Below, one piece after another: positions 33,390 to 45,495 of a stretch of DNA of 64,000 nucleotides. A program made the position numbers and the translations under genes. The DNA is from Anaspis maculata. Taxonomy: Eukaryota; Arthropoda; Insecta; Coleoptera; Scraptiidae. Each line of letters begins with the position of its first letter. The stretch's first letter is position 1. The notes under the pieces are model-generated. The model was not told the DNA's origin. It ran no database searches and saw nothing but the letters and a program-made list of their open reading frames with translations. The DNA lies in contig OX421965.1 of the NCBI GenBank assembly GCA_949128115.1, positions 34,219,681 to 34,283,680 on the forward strand, in the 5' to 3' direction.

Positions 33390-35806
33390 TGACCCAGTAA
33401 TCTTTCAGAAACTTTTTTAGAGTTTTATAGTCCTAGCGGTACACGTAAAAATGGCTCTAATTGTGACAAAAGTGTGAAATTTGATGTATGGCTTTCAAAA
33501 AGCATTTGAAAGGTTTTTAGAAGGGGAGCCAAGAAAAATTTTGATTTGAATTTTTAAATTTTTTGTGACGTCATTTTTTCAATTTATTCTTTCATTTTTG
33601 CAACTATTCCAGATTTTTCACTTTCATTTTCATATTATGGTAAGTAATTACCTAATCCAAGAAATAGTAGGAAAAATTTGCAAAAAAAATTATATGAACG
33701 GAAATGATCACGTTTTTTGTAAAAATCACATTTTTCCATTTTTTTCGAAAACTATTGTGAATATGTGAAAAATGAAGAAAGGCAATTACCCTTTGAAAAA
33801 AAGCTCTATCGGAAGTTCTTGAAGTGCTTCTCCAAATTCCAAGCCGTTTTCGAGATATTGGAAAAATGTTATTTCTTGCGACTGTTTCTTCGTATTAGCT
33901 CCTATCACATCAAACATATCACAGGGTTCTTTTTTCTTGGAAGTATACTTCAGAATTGTCAGACGGAAGATTTCTTAGTAGTTAACTGTAGATTGTAATT
34001 TTTCCAGTGGCGTAGATCACGTATCACCTCCTCGATCATTTCCATCATAACTGTTTTAAATACATTATAGTTGATTGTCTTCCCCCCAGACTCATAATTA
34101 TTCATTCATCAACAGCAAAGTTGGTCAAGTGTTGAGTGGCCATCAATGGGGTCGAAGGCATAAATATCACCTTATCCATTTTGTAATTATTGCGATTCCG
34201 AACATAGGAACATCCCTAACTACTTACTTGTGAAACAAAACATCGGGAAATAAAAATACAGACTTTGATTCAACTATGGAGGGTATAAACCTGTGAGAAA
34301 GAAGTCCATAATGAATCAACCACATCCCCATGCATAATGCATATAGTAGAAATGTGCCCATATTTCCCGATTATTTGTTAAAAAGTAAGAAGTAAATAAG
34401 TAAGTACCTAGATATTTTCTTTCGATGTTATTGATGGTCATTCAATCAACTTCACTGTTGATAAAATGGACAATTATGAGTCTGTGGAAAGAGGCAATCA
34501 TGTAGGTACTATAATGTACCTACATTATGTGAAATAATAACGATGAAGATATGCAATGTTTGGCAGTAGATCTGAGCAGCGAAAAAGTCGTTTGATCTTT
34601 GATCTCACCGAGTTTTTGAACGGGATGTCATAACAGGTGGCTTTAGATGATCATCTTGTCAAACAAAATACAAATATTCACAATTTTACAACTTATTTAC
34701 AAATAAATAGGTAGGTATGTTCCTATTTTCCAATGTTCCAAATCGCAAAAATTTCAAAATGGATGAGATGACATTCATGCCTTCGACGCCATTGATGGCC
34801 ACTCAACCAACTTCAATGTTGGTAAAGTGGTCTTCGATCTCATCTAGTTTTCAAAAGAAGTATCATACCAGGTGATCTTGAATGATCATAATGCCAAAAT
34901 GCCATATATTTATACGGCATCTAAATAATCGAGTGGTGTAGAAAGTACAGTTAAAGGGTAGAAATGGTTCGAGTTTCCATGATCTACGCCACTGGAAAAA
35001 TTACAATTTACAATATACTACTAAGGAATCTTCTGTCCGATCATACCGAAGTATTTTTTCAAAAAGAAAGAACCCTGTGATGTGTTCGATGTAACAGGTG
35101 TTATACGTCAACATATTATACGGTGATCATGCACTTGCACTTACACACAAAGTTCCTTGAAGGAACTTTAAGTGAGGTTTACTGCTTTATTCTCTTTAAC
35201 TTTTTGTAAGCACTTTGAAAACCGCTTTGTATTTTTGTAATTGCTAAAGGAGCAATGAACTTATTTATTTATTTTATTATTTATAGGATCTAAAACGAAG
35301 AAACAGTCGCAAGAAATAACATTTTTCCAAATATCTCAGAAACGGCTTGGAATTTGGAGAAACACTTCGGGAACTTCTAGTAGGGCTCCTTTTGAGGGAT
35401 AATTGCGTCTTTTTATTTTTCACATGTTCACAATATTTTTCGAAAAGAATGGAAAAGTTTGATTTTTACAAAAAAAATCATTATTTCAGTTCAGTCAATT
35501 TTCTTCGCAAATTTTCCCTTTCGTTAGTTGGACTAAGCAATTACTCACCATAATACAATAAGAGACGTCAAAGATCTCAAAAAGTTCCAAAAATATGAAA
35601 ATTATTAAAAAAAATGACGTCACGAAAAATTTAAAATTCAAATTCAAAATTTTTCTTGGCTCCCCTTCTAAAAACCTTTTGAATGTTTTCAGGACTCCAC
35701 ACACCAAATTTCATACTTTTGTCACAATTAGAGCCATTTTTATGGAGTGTTGCTTATACCGCTAGGACTATTAGGGCTATTGGGCTCCTAAAAAAATGTG
35801 GGGTAA
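33390..35806. mobile_element. Giant foldback element, ~2.4 kb, arms ~1 kb
   Basis: The outer ends pair as TATAGTCCTAGCG (33427-33439) against CGCTAGGACTATTAG (35760-35774). Inner pairs are AGAAGGGGAGCCAAGAAAAA (33520-33539) against its complement near 35655, AACAGTCGCAAGAAATAACA (35302-35321) against its complement near 33875, and CCAGTGGCGTAGATCA (34005) against TGATCTACGCCACTGG (34979). Close to the centre, GCCATCAATGGGGTCGAAGG (34139) pairs with CCTTCGACGCCATTGATGGC (34779). A third related copy at about 34430 makes the centre complex. No transposase is visible. Confidence 0.88.
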
Positions 35807-36003
35807 TCCAAATGGTAACAAGGTGGACAAACATTTGATGGAATCCCATCAAATTTTTTATATCTCTTCACCTTTATTTTTGAGAGAGAAATGTTGATAC
35901 CCCGCGTATAAAGCCTTAACCCTTTCGTCCGCTTTTGTCCAGGAGTGAAACGACACGAAAAAGAAGAAGAAGGAGTTGAACGAAGCACGCTCATTGCACA
36001 GAA

Positions 36004-36091
36004 AATCCTGGTCACGGCACCACTCTGTTATGGTACGCCCTTCTCTCCCCCATAACATTGTATTTGTTTGGCCTGTAATCGTCTTAACCCT
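36004..36091 (+). repeat. Direct repeat, right copy
   Basis: This is the partner of the copy at 33047, starting AATCCTGGTCACGGCACCAC. It may be a long duplication or one of two older repeats into which the foldback region was placed. Confidence 0.8.
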
Positions 36092-36229
36092 TCGTTGTTT
36101 CTGCTTTGATGATTGATGATTGATAACTGATAATTTGATCATTCCCGCGAAATGTTGGGAATAATCATTAGTGAATTCTCGCGCGGATATCCAGTACGTA
36201 TTGTATCATCTTGGTAAAGGACATCATGA

Positions 36230-36478
36230 TTGAGGACGGAGTTAAATTGGTAAAATGAGGCGTTGCGGAATCAATCAGTGTGGGTTCATTCCTTGAGAGA
36301 AATTTACTATTCAGGTCTTTTTGGAAAGCTACAAGGATGACAAGCTACATTTTCAAAATCCAAAAAAATTCCAAGTTTTGAAAAAATCATTTCTGGATGA
36401 TGAGTTTCTGTCAAAGAATAAACCCACACTGATTGATTCCGCAACGTCTTATTTCACCAATATAACTCAGTCCTTGAA
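36230..36478. mobile_element. MITE-like hairpin, ~249 bp, ~60-bp arms
   Basis: GCGTTGCGGAATCAATCAGT at 36260-36279 is matched in reverse complement near 36430-36448. The ends are TTGAGGACGGAGTTA and TAACTCAGTCCTTGA. The interior of about 130 bp is not paired and not coding. Confidence 0.85.
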
Positions 36479-38013
36479 TGGCTTTGTCAGTGCTTGACCT
36501 CTTGCTACAGAAAGCTTGAGTCAGACTTTTTAGTTCGAGAGGTGATTTCGTTGCCTATGAGTACAAAATTGTCATATTTTGTATACATGTTTGCATACTG
36601 AATCATTCAAAATTCCGCAACAAAAAGCAGTAAGTAATCGCTCAGATTTGCCACAGCCCGGACAGCATTTACAACAAGCGAAACTCAAGCTGTCGCATTT
36701 TGAACGTAATTACGGTGACATCACTTCAGCTTCTGAATCAGAACAACCGAAGCTTGACATTCTCGGGATCTCGTATAAATTTTTAAACAGACACTTCGCT
36801 GTGCGTGTGCGGAAGACAAAAAAAAAATCATCGTCTAATGGAAATCGTCTCGGAAAGTATAACCTTGCGGAAGAAAAGACCGAGAATTCTTGCGGCTCAA
36901 GTCGCGAAGCTGCGTCCCGCGTATACGAATCAGGAGCGAAAATGTAATTATTGTCGCATGTCGATGATGCGGGGGTGGGGCGCACCCGGCCTGCAAAAAA
37001 TGCGTCTTTTGTGAATTGGTTGGGGAGGGCATAAATCGCGGGGGATTCCCGCTGGAGCAGAGCCGCGCGCGACATTTCGAGGGTCTTACACGTCTGAATC
37101 AATAAGAATAAAGTGATACACAAAAAATTACACAGAAGCCGTATATTTTTTCATTTTCTGGGGGGGTTTTAGGTATTAGATGGGAGCGCAGGCAGCCAGA
37201 GCGAGAACGAAGCAGACGAGAGGGATAAAGGGGCAGAGGAAGCCGTGCGCGATGTTATTCGAACGATAACGACGTCAAGGAAAAAGCGGGGGGATCTAAT
37301 CACCAGGGGCGGTCTCCCGGTGCTGCTAGGAACAAAATGAATATGGTTCATCAACTATTGTGTGTATCCCGCGTCAACAATCTATCATGGCCCACCCTCC
37401 CTGCCCCCGCGCGTCGCCGCGTCCTCTTTCTCTTTGCCCGCGTCGACAGCTCGTGGCACCCCGTCTTAATGCCGCATTGTTCGCTTCTTTTATAAGAAAC
37501 ACAGTAAATATGTATTTTGTCGCTTAGCGTGGAAGCCCGACAGCCATGGCGGAACGGCGGAATGCTCTGCTCCATATCGGTTTCTAATAAATTATTATTC
37601 CCTTCCCCCGGACGCCGGAGACGATGAGGCGTGCAGCCCCCGGCTGATGGGTGTTTTTTAGGGTGACAATCACCCGCAGTTCACCTCCACCTTTTCCCGT
37701 CTTTTCGCGTCTTGATGAAGAACGCGTGGGTTTTTGCCAAGGCAATCGCACGCTAAATCGCTGAATATTTACAGCTGCGAGCTCGTCACCAATTTGTGCA
37801 CTTTTTTCCTTTAGAAACAGTATTCTCATACTGAGCCTGACTCCGTATGTTATTTATGGCCAAATGGCTTCTTCTCAAATTACCTCATCAAATTTTTATA
37901 TGTTATAATATAATTTTATAAGATGTTGCAGGGCAAAGTCATTACCTCATACCACGATCTGGCAACTGTCCCCGAAAAGTCAAAATAAAAGGTTCGCAAA
38001 GGATAGACGTATA
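36479..38013. other. Non-coding stretch with a G+C-rich block; no gene recognised
   Basis: The 36.85-37.80 kb part is distinctly G+C-rich with many CpG, unlike its surroundings. Overlapping frames on both strands (122 aa plus at 36579-36947, 137 aa minus at 36710-37123, 60-80 aa minus at 37169-37829) have no recognisable domains. A promoter or 5' untranslated region is possible but not shown. Confidence 0.4.
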
Positions 38014-38256
38014 GGGCCGTATTCATACCTCGCTTTTAAGCTAAAAGCGCTATCAGAGCGATGCGCATTTAGGGGCATTTCTCATATTTCAGTGTTCAAA
38101 AATACAAATTAACTCGAAAATTAATTGCAATTAAGTGCATACAATCGCTCCCAATCGCAATAATGTATTTTTGAACACTGAAATATGAGAAATGCCCCTA
38201 AATGCGCATCGCTCTAATAGCGCTTTTAGCTTAAAAGCGAGGTATGAATACGGCCC
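38014..38256. mobile_element. MITE with GGGCCGTATTCATA ends, 243 bp
   Basis: The terminal repeats start GGGCCGTATTCATACCTCGC and are about 95 bp long with one or two mismatches. The loop contains TTAATTGCAATTAAG. ATA lies immediately outside both ends (38011-38013 and 38257-38259), fitting a 3-bp target duplication. Harbinger-group MITEs make 3-bp duplications, so that group is possible. The nearly identical arms suggest a young copy. Confidence 0.9.
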
Positions 38257-38744
38257 ATAGACAATACAAATAGAGAAGACCATATGTTATCACCACCGTC
38301 GTCACGGATATTGGGGCATCAAAAATCAGCCAACCTTTTTTTGAATGATGGACTCGCCTGGTTCCTACGCAACCGTAAAAATCCGTGACGACTATGGTCT
38401 TGGTCAAACTGCTCAAACTCCCCTGTTTTTCCCGTCGCGTCGTTCGGAAAACGGCCGCTTCATCGAAGTAGGCGCCCCCCACAGTAGTGGCGACCTCACG
38501 TTGAGTTTTTCAATTGCAAGGCCCCATCGATTTTGCTTTGTTTGTTCTAAGATGGTTTGTTGTTCCCTACCTGTCAGGGAAGGGACTGGCTCTGTTATAA
38601 CGAATATGTTTGATTGGCTGCAACTCAGTCGCTTGCGACTCGCGTAATGAGGCATCATGTCAGCTTTTGTGAGTTAGGTTCTCTTACAGGATTCTCGGAC
38701 ACGGGATACGCACCTACCCAACACCACCATTTCGTATTATTTTG
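38257..38744. other. Unique sequence with a small inverted repeat
   Basis: AAGACCATATG...GTCGTCACGGAT near 38276-38310 and ATCCGTGACGACTATGGTCTT near 38381-38402 form a loose inverted repeat. No gene is recognised; ORFs of 81-107 aa overlap on opposite strands. Confidence 0.45.
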
Positions 38745-39568
38745 TAGTTGTATCACAGAAAAAAAAACATTTGGCATAAATAAATTTGCTTCATGTCAAA
38801 TAAATTTGTTGTTTCAATACGTCGAAGTGAATGTTTTCTTGATTGGAGGATGCCAAATGTTTGAATTTTTTTTGAAATGTTTAATTCAAATGTTGAAATT
38901 CCTCCATATTACCCACTCAATAAGTCACTTAACATAGACACTGACAGGAACAAAACGAAAGAAGAGTATGGATGACTGCCGGCTCTAGCTTTTGCTTTGC
39001 TGTTGCAGTTTTGTACAAGATGGTCAATGAGGTGGGGGAGACTATACCTAGTATTATTTCATTCAAACGAACATTTATTCTCATCAAATGAATTTTTATT
39101 AGATCAGATCTGAGCAAACATTTTTTCGACTCAAATAATGTCACTATACACTTTAATATACATCTAATCACAATCAAATAATTTTGGAATTGAATCAATG
39201 GGACTAATACTGATAATGAATATGTTTCATTTAATGCCAAACACTTTTTTTTGACGGAAATAAGCTATGATCAAACAAACGAGAGCTTTAAATCTAATAT
39301 TTTTCTTTCTGTGATGGGGGTGAGTGGAGACAATACGATATTTATTTAAATCAAACAAATATTTGTTTCACTTGATAACATCATTCTTAAAGGGAACTAT
39401 TGATTATCACAGATTGAATCAAACTTGATAATTGACTCAAAAACATTGATATAATATATGCAAAAAGATTTCATTCAAACTAACTCTTTTTTATTCGATT
39501 CAAATAAAAAGTGGTCAAATAAATGAAAACTTTGAATTTGAATCATCTTTTCTTTCTGTGATTGTAGT
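38745..39568. repeat. A+T-rich repeat with weak terminal inverted repeat
   Basis: The left edge reads GTATCACAGAAAAAAAA and the right edge TTTTCTTTCTGTGATTG, an imperfect inverted pair. Similar TTTCTGTGATG text occurs inside at about 39306. Repeated strings of the ATCAAACAAAT type fill the interior. It may be a decayed MITE or a nested pair. Confidence 0.35.
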
Positions 39569-39639
39569 GTTTCCTTCAGTATGCTCTGTCTACTAATGTG
39601 CCTTTGGTTTTCGTATTTTGAGTGGCTGTGTGTGTTCAC

Positions 39640-39830
39640 TGATTTTGTTGGTTTTTGTTTGCCATTAATTCCGAAAATATCAGTGAGTTTATATCACTAG
39701 TCAACACATATTTGAGAGTCCTCTATTTCGGGCAATACTCAGGGGTTTGTTTGACGAGTTCTTCCACTGAGTGCTCTTTCTCTGAATCCGTTACTGTCCC
39801 TCTTCTCTGAGTTGACAGCTTGACATATTG
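39640..39830 (-). repeat. Dispersed repeat copy, inverted relative to 29.5 kb
   Basis: On the minus strand this part reads GCACTCAGTGGAAGAACTCG, then CAAACAAACCCCTGAGTA, matching 29507-29545. The similarity extends through ATATGTG and a diverged TCACTGATATTTTC. Confidence 0.65.
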
Positions 39831-41149
39831 ACATATTTTCTTGTGTTGTTTTCAATTGTTTTTGTGCATTTCGTCCATCTTGTTCATTTTGTCCATTCTG
39901 TCAGACGCATGTTGGGTGTTTTGAGAAAAGAACCACGGAAAGAATAATTTTGCGCTTATTTTGCTTCGAGTAAATTTCATTTTTTGTGCAATGATCGTGT
40001 TTCATTGAATTCCACTTTCTTCCTCCTCGGGTCGTTTCCCTCAGGAACAAAAGCAGGCGCAACGAAGGGCGAAGACGATCACAAGCCAAACAAATAAAAA
40101 TGTCAGGGGGGGGGGGGCGTACCATCACAACTGAGATAATTTATGATCTCACCGTATTACCCCATTCTACATAAATTATGATCACAATTCTTGTTAATTT
40201 GAGCACAAAACTATTCCAGCTTTCTTCTGAATCCACCCCTGCCCTGCACACATAGAATCGCGTGTGTTTCACGTCCAAAATTAAAAGCCATAGTAAATGG
40301 CGCACGGACCACCCGTCGAAAGGGGTTGTGTGAGCTTAATCCTCGCCGCGAAAAGGGTTGGGGGCATATAATTATTTAAAGAAGCAGGCGTGCGGTTTGA
40401 ACGCCTCCCCAAATTGCTATATCCACCACATGCCTCAATTATTGGCCTCTCTATAACGTATGGGTACTCCATCTACTCACCGTCCAACCCCACTTTTTTA
40501 CTTTCCCGGCCCACCCACGAACACGGAGGGAAAGTATTGTAATCGTGCAGAAAAAAAGTTTCGAGATTTCACCGGATATATCCGTTTTGAGGTCCTCCAA
40601 GACGATTAAGACCATTTTCAGAATGATGTCTGTCTGTGTGTGTGTGTGTGTGTGTGTATGTGTGTGTTTGTACCCCATTAACTGTGGCGACTTGTGCGTG
40701 CAACGACCTATGCTGTGGCGTCCGCTCTAGTTGTGGCGTCTTACACACGGTTGCCACAGCAAAAACCTTCACTGTCTCAAAAATAATCACCGCTTAAGGC
40801 TAGAACTTATAGAACAGCTTTTATAGAAGCATATTGACTTTGCATATGAAGGAAATCCTCGGATCTTCAAAACTTAGTGGTGTATAAGTAAATTCATCAG
40901 GTTGCCACAAGTAATTAGAAGTGCTTTGTGCAAGTTTGGGTATGACACCCATTTGTGACCTCCTGTGCTGAAGCGCCCCCTTGAGTTCACACACTAGTAC
41001 TAAACCAAGAATATATTCAATGGTGTTGGTTGTTCTTTCGCAATCTGCACACACACATAATGCATCAGTGTACTTTTGTGGCACCCACCTGCAAAAAGTC
41101 GTAGAAAATTCAGATTTTTTAAAATCACCAACCTGAGCATAAAAAGATA
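39831..41149. other. Unique sequence with simple repeats; no gene recognised
   Basis: A run of 12 G lies at 40106-40117. A GT microsatellite is listed separately. The 118-aa minus-strand frame at 40821-41177 is unrecognised. Its nearby text (GGTTGCCACA) recurs near 49077, suggesting repeat-derived sequence. Confidence 0.4.
40628..40670. repeat. (GT)n microsatellite
   Basis: TGTC repeats lead into an imperfect (GT)n with a GTATGT interruption. The tract at 49105 has the same interruption. Confidence 0.95.
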
Positions 41150-44060
41150 TTTCCAAACGTACCCCCTTTGTCCCCACTCACCCCCTTCGACTCCACTCAC
41201 CCCCTCTCAAAATGACAAATATAATCACCTGCTTTGAGTACGTCAAATTGAAGACATCAAATTCTCTTTGTGAGAAAAATATTATAATTTTTTTTTGTTC
41301 AACCCCCCTTTTGCCCCACCCACCCTTAAGTTCCAAATTTCAAATGGCACCACGTACTTCTGATTAACCAGATTGAAGAGTCTTGAATTCTCTTTCTGAG
41401 AAAAATATAAACATCATCAATCACCCCCTGTCGTCCCCACCCTACCCCTACTTATAAAATTTCATGTATATAATCTACTTTGTGGTACATCAAATTGAAA
41501 ACATCAAATTCTCTTTGTGAGAAAAATATTATAAATTTTTTTGATCAACCCCCCTTTTGCCCCATCTACCCTTACATTCAAAATATCGAATGGTATCACG
41601 TGCTTTTTTGGTTCTCCAGGTTGAACACTCTTTCTGAGAAAATTATAAAAATTTGTAATAACCCCCTTTTGCCCCCCCTGATTTAAAATTTCATGTAGGA
41701 TAATCTATTTCGTGATACATCAAATTGAAGACATCAAATTCTCTTTGTGAGAAAAATATTATAATTTTTTTTGTTCAACCCCCCTTTTGTCCCACCCACC
41801 CTTAACTTCCAAATTTGAAATGGCACCACGTACTTCTGATTAACCCGATTGAAAAGTCTTGAATTCCCTTTCTAAGAAAAATATAAAAATTATCAATCAC
41901 CCCCTGTCGTCCCCACCCACCCCTACTTAAAAAACTTCATGTATATTGAACTACTTTGTGGTACATCAAATTGAAAACATCAAATTCTCCTTGTGAGAAA
42001 AATATTATAAATTTTTTTGATCAACCCCCCTTTTGCCCCATCTACCCTTACATTCAAAATATCAAATGGTATCACGTGCTTTTTGGTTTCCCAAGTTGAA
42101 CTCTCTTTCTGAGAAAATTATAAAAATTATTAATAACCCCCTTTTGCCCCCACCCCCCCCCTAATTTAAAATTTCATGTAGAATAATCTATTTCGTGATA
42201 CATCAAATTGAAGACATCAAATTCTCTTTGTGAGAAATAAATTATAATTTTTTTTGTTTAACCCCCCTTTTGTCCCACCCACCCTTAACTTCCAAATTTT
42301 AAATGGCACCACGTACTTCGGATTAACCAGATTAAAGAGTCTTGAATTCTCTTTCTGAGAAAAATATAAAAATTATCAATCACCCCCTGTCGTCCCCACC
42401 CACCCCTACTTAAAAAACTTCATGTATATTGAAAAAAACTGAAAATTGCAAATTGAAAACATCAAATTCTCTTTATGAGAAAAATATTATAAATTTTTTT
42501 GATCAACCTCCCTTTTGCCCCATCTACCCTTACATTCTAAATATCAAATGGTATCACGTGCTTTTTGGTTCCCCAGGTTGAACTCTCTTTCTGAAAAAAT
42601 TATAAAAATTAGTAATAACCCCCTTCTGTCCCCACCCACCCTTAATTTAAAATTTCATGTAGAGTAATCTACTTCGTGATACATCAAATTGAAGACATCA
42701 AATTTTATTTGTGGGAAAAATATCATGAATTTTTTTGATCAACCCCCTTTTTGGCTCACCCACACTCAACTTCTAAATTTCAAATGGAACCACGTACTTT
42801 CGGTTCACTAGATTGAAGAGGATTGAGTTCTTTTTCTGATGAAAATATAAGAATTTATAATTACTCTCTTTCGTTCCCACCCACCCACTTTAATATTTCA
42901 TGTAGAATAATGAACTTTGTGATACATCAATCAGAAAAAATCATATTCTCTTTGTGAGAAAAACATTTTTTTTCTATTAACCCCTCTTTTGCCCCACCCA
43001 CCCTTGATTTCCAAATTTCAAATGGAACCACGTACTTTTGCATGGTTCACCAGATTGAAGAGAATTGAATTCTCTTTCTGAGGAAAATATAAAACTTATT
43101 TATCACATCCTGTTGTCCCCCCCCCCCACACCCACTTGAAAAAATTCATGTAGGCTTATCTACTTTGTGGTACATCAAATTGAAAACATCAAATTCTCTT
43201 TGTGAAAAAAATATTCAAACACCCTTAGCTTTCAAATGAAACCACGTACTTCTCGGTTCATCCGATTGAAGAGAATTGAATTCTCTTTCTGAGAAGAATA
43301 TAAAAAATATTAATCACCCCTTCTCGTCTTCACCCACCCTTACTTTAAAAACTCATGTAGGATAATTTACTTTGTGATAAATCAAATTGAAAACATCAAA
43401 TTTTCTTTGTGAGAAAAATATTATAATTTTTTTTAATTAACCCCCCTTTTGCTCTATCCACTCTTTTGAGTTCCAACTAAAAATGATAACTGACACGTAC
43501 TTTTTGTTTCACCAGATTAGAGAGGATTGAATTCTTTTTCCAAGAAAAATATAAAAATTATCAATCATCCCCTTTGGTCCCTACCCACCCTTTTACTTTA
43601 AAATTTCAAATGAAACCACTTACCTTGTGATACATCTGAAGAGAATTGTACTGAGAAAAATATTCTAAAAATTTTCAATTTTCCCCTTTTGCCCCCACCG
43701 ACCTCTATTTTACAATTTCAAGTAGAAACATCTATAATATGCTGTTCTTCACGTTGCAAATTCAGCACTAGAACTTTTGGAATCAAAAACAAAGTGATAA
43801 GTTAGAGGGCTACGGCTACGGCTGATGGGACCTGCAAAGTTTTGGCGCAAATCTATCAGGGCCCATCAGCCGTATACCTTTCCAGCTTTTCACTTTATTT
43901 TTGATTAAAAAATTTCTTGTGCTGAATTTGCAACGTGAACGGGCATTACTTTGTGGTAGGTACTTACATCAAATTGAACAAAATTATTATCTTTTTTGTT
44001 GAGGAAAATATTATGAATATTTCTTATCACCCCCCTTTTGCCCTCACCCACCTCAACTTT
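41150..44060. repeat. Satellite array, ~120-bp monomers with ~480-bp higher-order repeat
   Basis: CATCAAATTCTCTTTGTGAG or a close variant recurs at about 41255, 41502, 41732, 41978, 42215, 42460, 42696, 42938, 43188 and 43394, near 240-bp spacing. Between these lies a second monomer with TTGAATTCTCTTTCTGAG, so the basic unit is about 120 bp. Spacings alternate (247, 230, 246, 237, 245, 236), and the C-rich blocks alternate between CCCCCTGTCGTCCCC and CCCCCTTTTGCCCCC. The true period over 41.2-42.7 kb is therefore about 480 bp (477, 483, 481). Units beyond 42.7 kb are more diverged. A hairpin interrupts the array at 43748-43939. Confidence 0.92.
43748..43939. mobile_element. Hairpin element inserted in the satellite array, 192 bp
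   Basis: The ends are TTCACGTTGCAAATTCAGCA and its reverse complement ending at 43939. Arms of about 85 bp pair with a few mismatches; the inner pairs include CGGCTGATGG and CCATCAGCCG. Satellite-like text resumes on both sides (ACATCTATAATATG to the left, TTACTTTGTGGTA to the right). Confidence 0.85.
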
Positions 44061-44281
44061 AAAACTTCAACTAGAATTAGGTGCCTGCGGTACGCAAAAA
44101 AAAAGTGGCATTTGATGATACAAGCAAGCCATTTTGCACAGTTGTTGTCCACACCCATTAGAAAGTTTTGACCCGCAGCACCTAAAAAATGTTCCCTTAG
44201 GACTCGAGATTTTAGAGGGCAAAGGGGACCCCATGAAAAAATCTAAAACATTTTAAATAAAGCCTGATTAGTGAATCTCAG
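44061..44281. other. Array edge, no gene
   Basis: A short transition between the satellite and the next foldback, with no recognisable content. Confidence 0.5.
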
Positions 44282-44936
44282 TGTCAACATAAGCATACAC
44301 TGTCATTTTCAAAATTAGGTTAAAAATAAAAGAGTCATTTTTGAGCGTCATACAATATATTTTATCAATATCAGAGTACAAAACATGTAACCCACAACCT
44401 GTATAGTAATTATATTTAAATAAACCGTTACAACGAAATTGGTGAAAATGTGATTAGGAAATGCCGAGTTTACAATAGAGTATTATATTTTGAAAAAAAT
44501 ATTTTGTTTTCGATGGGAACAGAAACTACATTGAAAAATAACTGACCCATATTTTTTTGTTTAGCCAGAAATCGAATCGTTTGGCCGCAATAAATAAACG
44601 AAACTCTTAAATTCTTACTAGTTCTGACGTCATTTACAAAGACAGTCACAAGTAGTTGATCTTCTTTTATCGATTACGCCCAAACGATTCGATTTTCGAC
44701 CGAATAAAAAAATACGGGTCAATTATTTTTCGATGTAGTTTCCATTTCGACAAAAAAACATTCTAGTATAATACTCCATTACGTTAATTTTACAGGGTGT
44801 CCATATGTCCATGGTTATGTTTTATGCACTGCTATATTGATAAAAAAATATTGTATGAAACTCAAATGACTCCTTTTACTTTGAATAATATTTTGAAAAT
44901 GACAGTGTATGCCATGAGTGTATGCTTATGTTGCCA
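44282..44936. mobile_element. Foldback element, ~655 bp
   Basis: The outer ends pair CAACATAAGCATACACTGTC (44285-44304) with a diverged complement near 44895-44935. Inner pairs include GAGTATTATATT / AGTATAATACTC, GAAACTACATTGAAAAATAA / TTATTTTTCGATGTAGTTTC, and ATCGAATCGTTTGG / CCAAACGATTCGAT. The centre is near 44610. Confidence 0.85.
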
Positions 44937-45495
44937 ATGACATTGGTGAAACATTTACGTAAAACATCAAACACGACAAATTATCCTACCCGTAGTTTAG
45001 GAGGATATCTTAAATAATATTTCCAACATGTCAAAAAATGCGCCAATATTTACAATAAAATTTTAAAAAAAGTTCAACTCTACGCGCATTCGTTCTCGAA
45101 TTATCGATTTTCAACTTTCGGAATTAATAACCCTGTACAAAAATGACCAGAAGGGGGGTGATATCGTAACCATGGTAATTACGATGTGACATGAAGTTAC
45201 TGATGTTACGTCAAGATCCCCGAATTGGTAAACGCATCGTATCCGCCACAGCATGCTTCATTTCAACCTATTCCAAAAGCGAATGCTGGCGTCCACCGGG
45301 TGGCAGCCCCCTTGGGGGTCGTTGGGGTGAATTTTTTCGTGGGAAGGTGTATTATGCATATCTGCCAAATTTACGTCAATAATATGGCCAATAAGAGAAT
45401 TGCAATAAAAAAATGTTAATTTTTGAAAAAATCACATAGCCTTTGAAAAGAAAGAAATATTTGAAAATTAAAAAACAGGTATAGTTTTTTGATTA
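44937..45495. other. Unique sequence, no gene recognised
   Basis: Two overlapping ORFs of 63-64 aa at 45191-45419 are the only frames; they are not recognised. Confidence 0.5.

Noticed and set aside
41150..44060. CRISPR-like spaced repeats
   Set aside because: Units are ~120 bp, diverged throughout and without unique spacers; this is a eukaryotic satellite.
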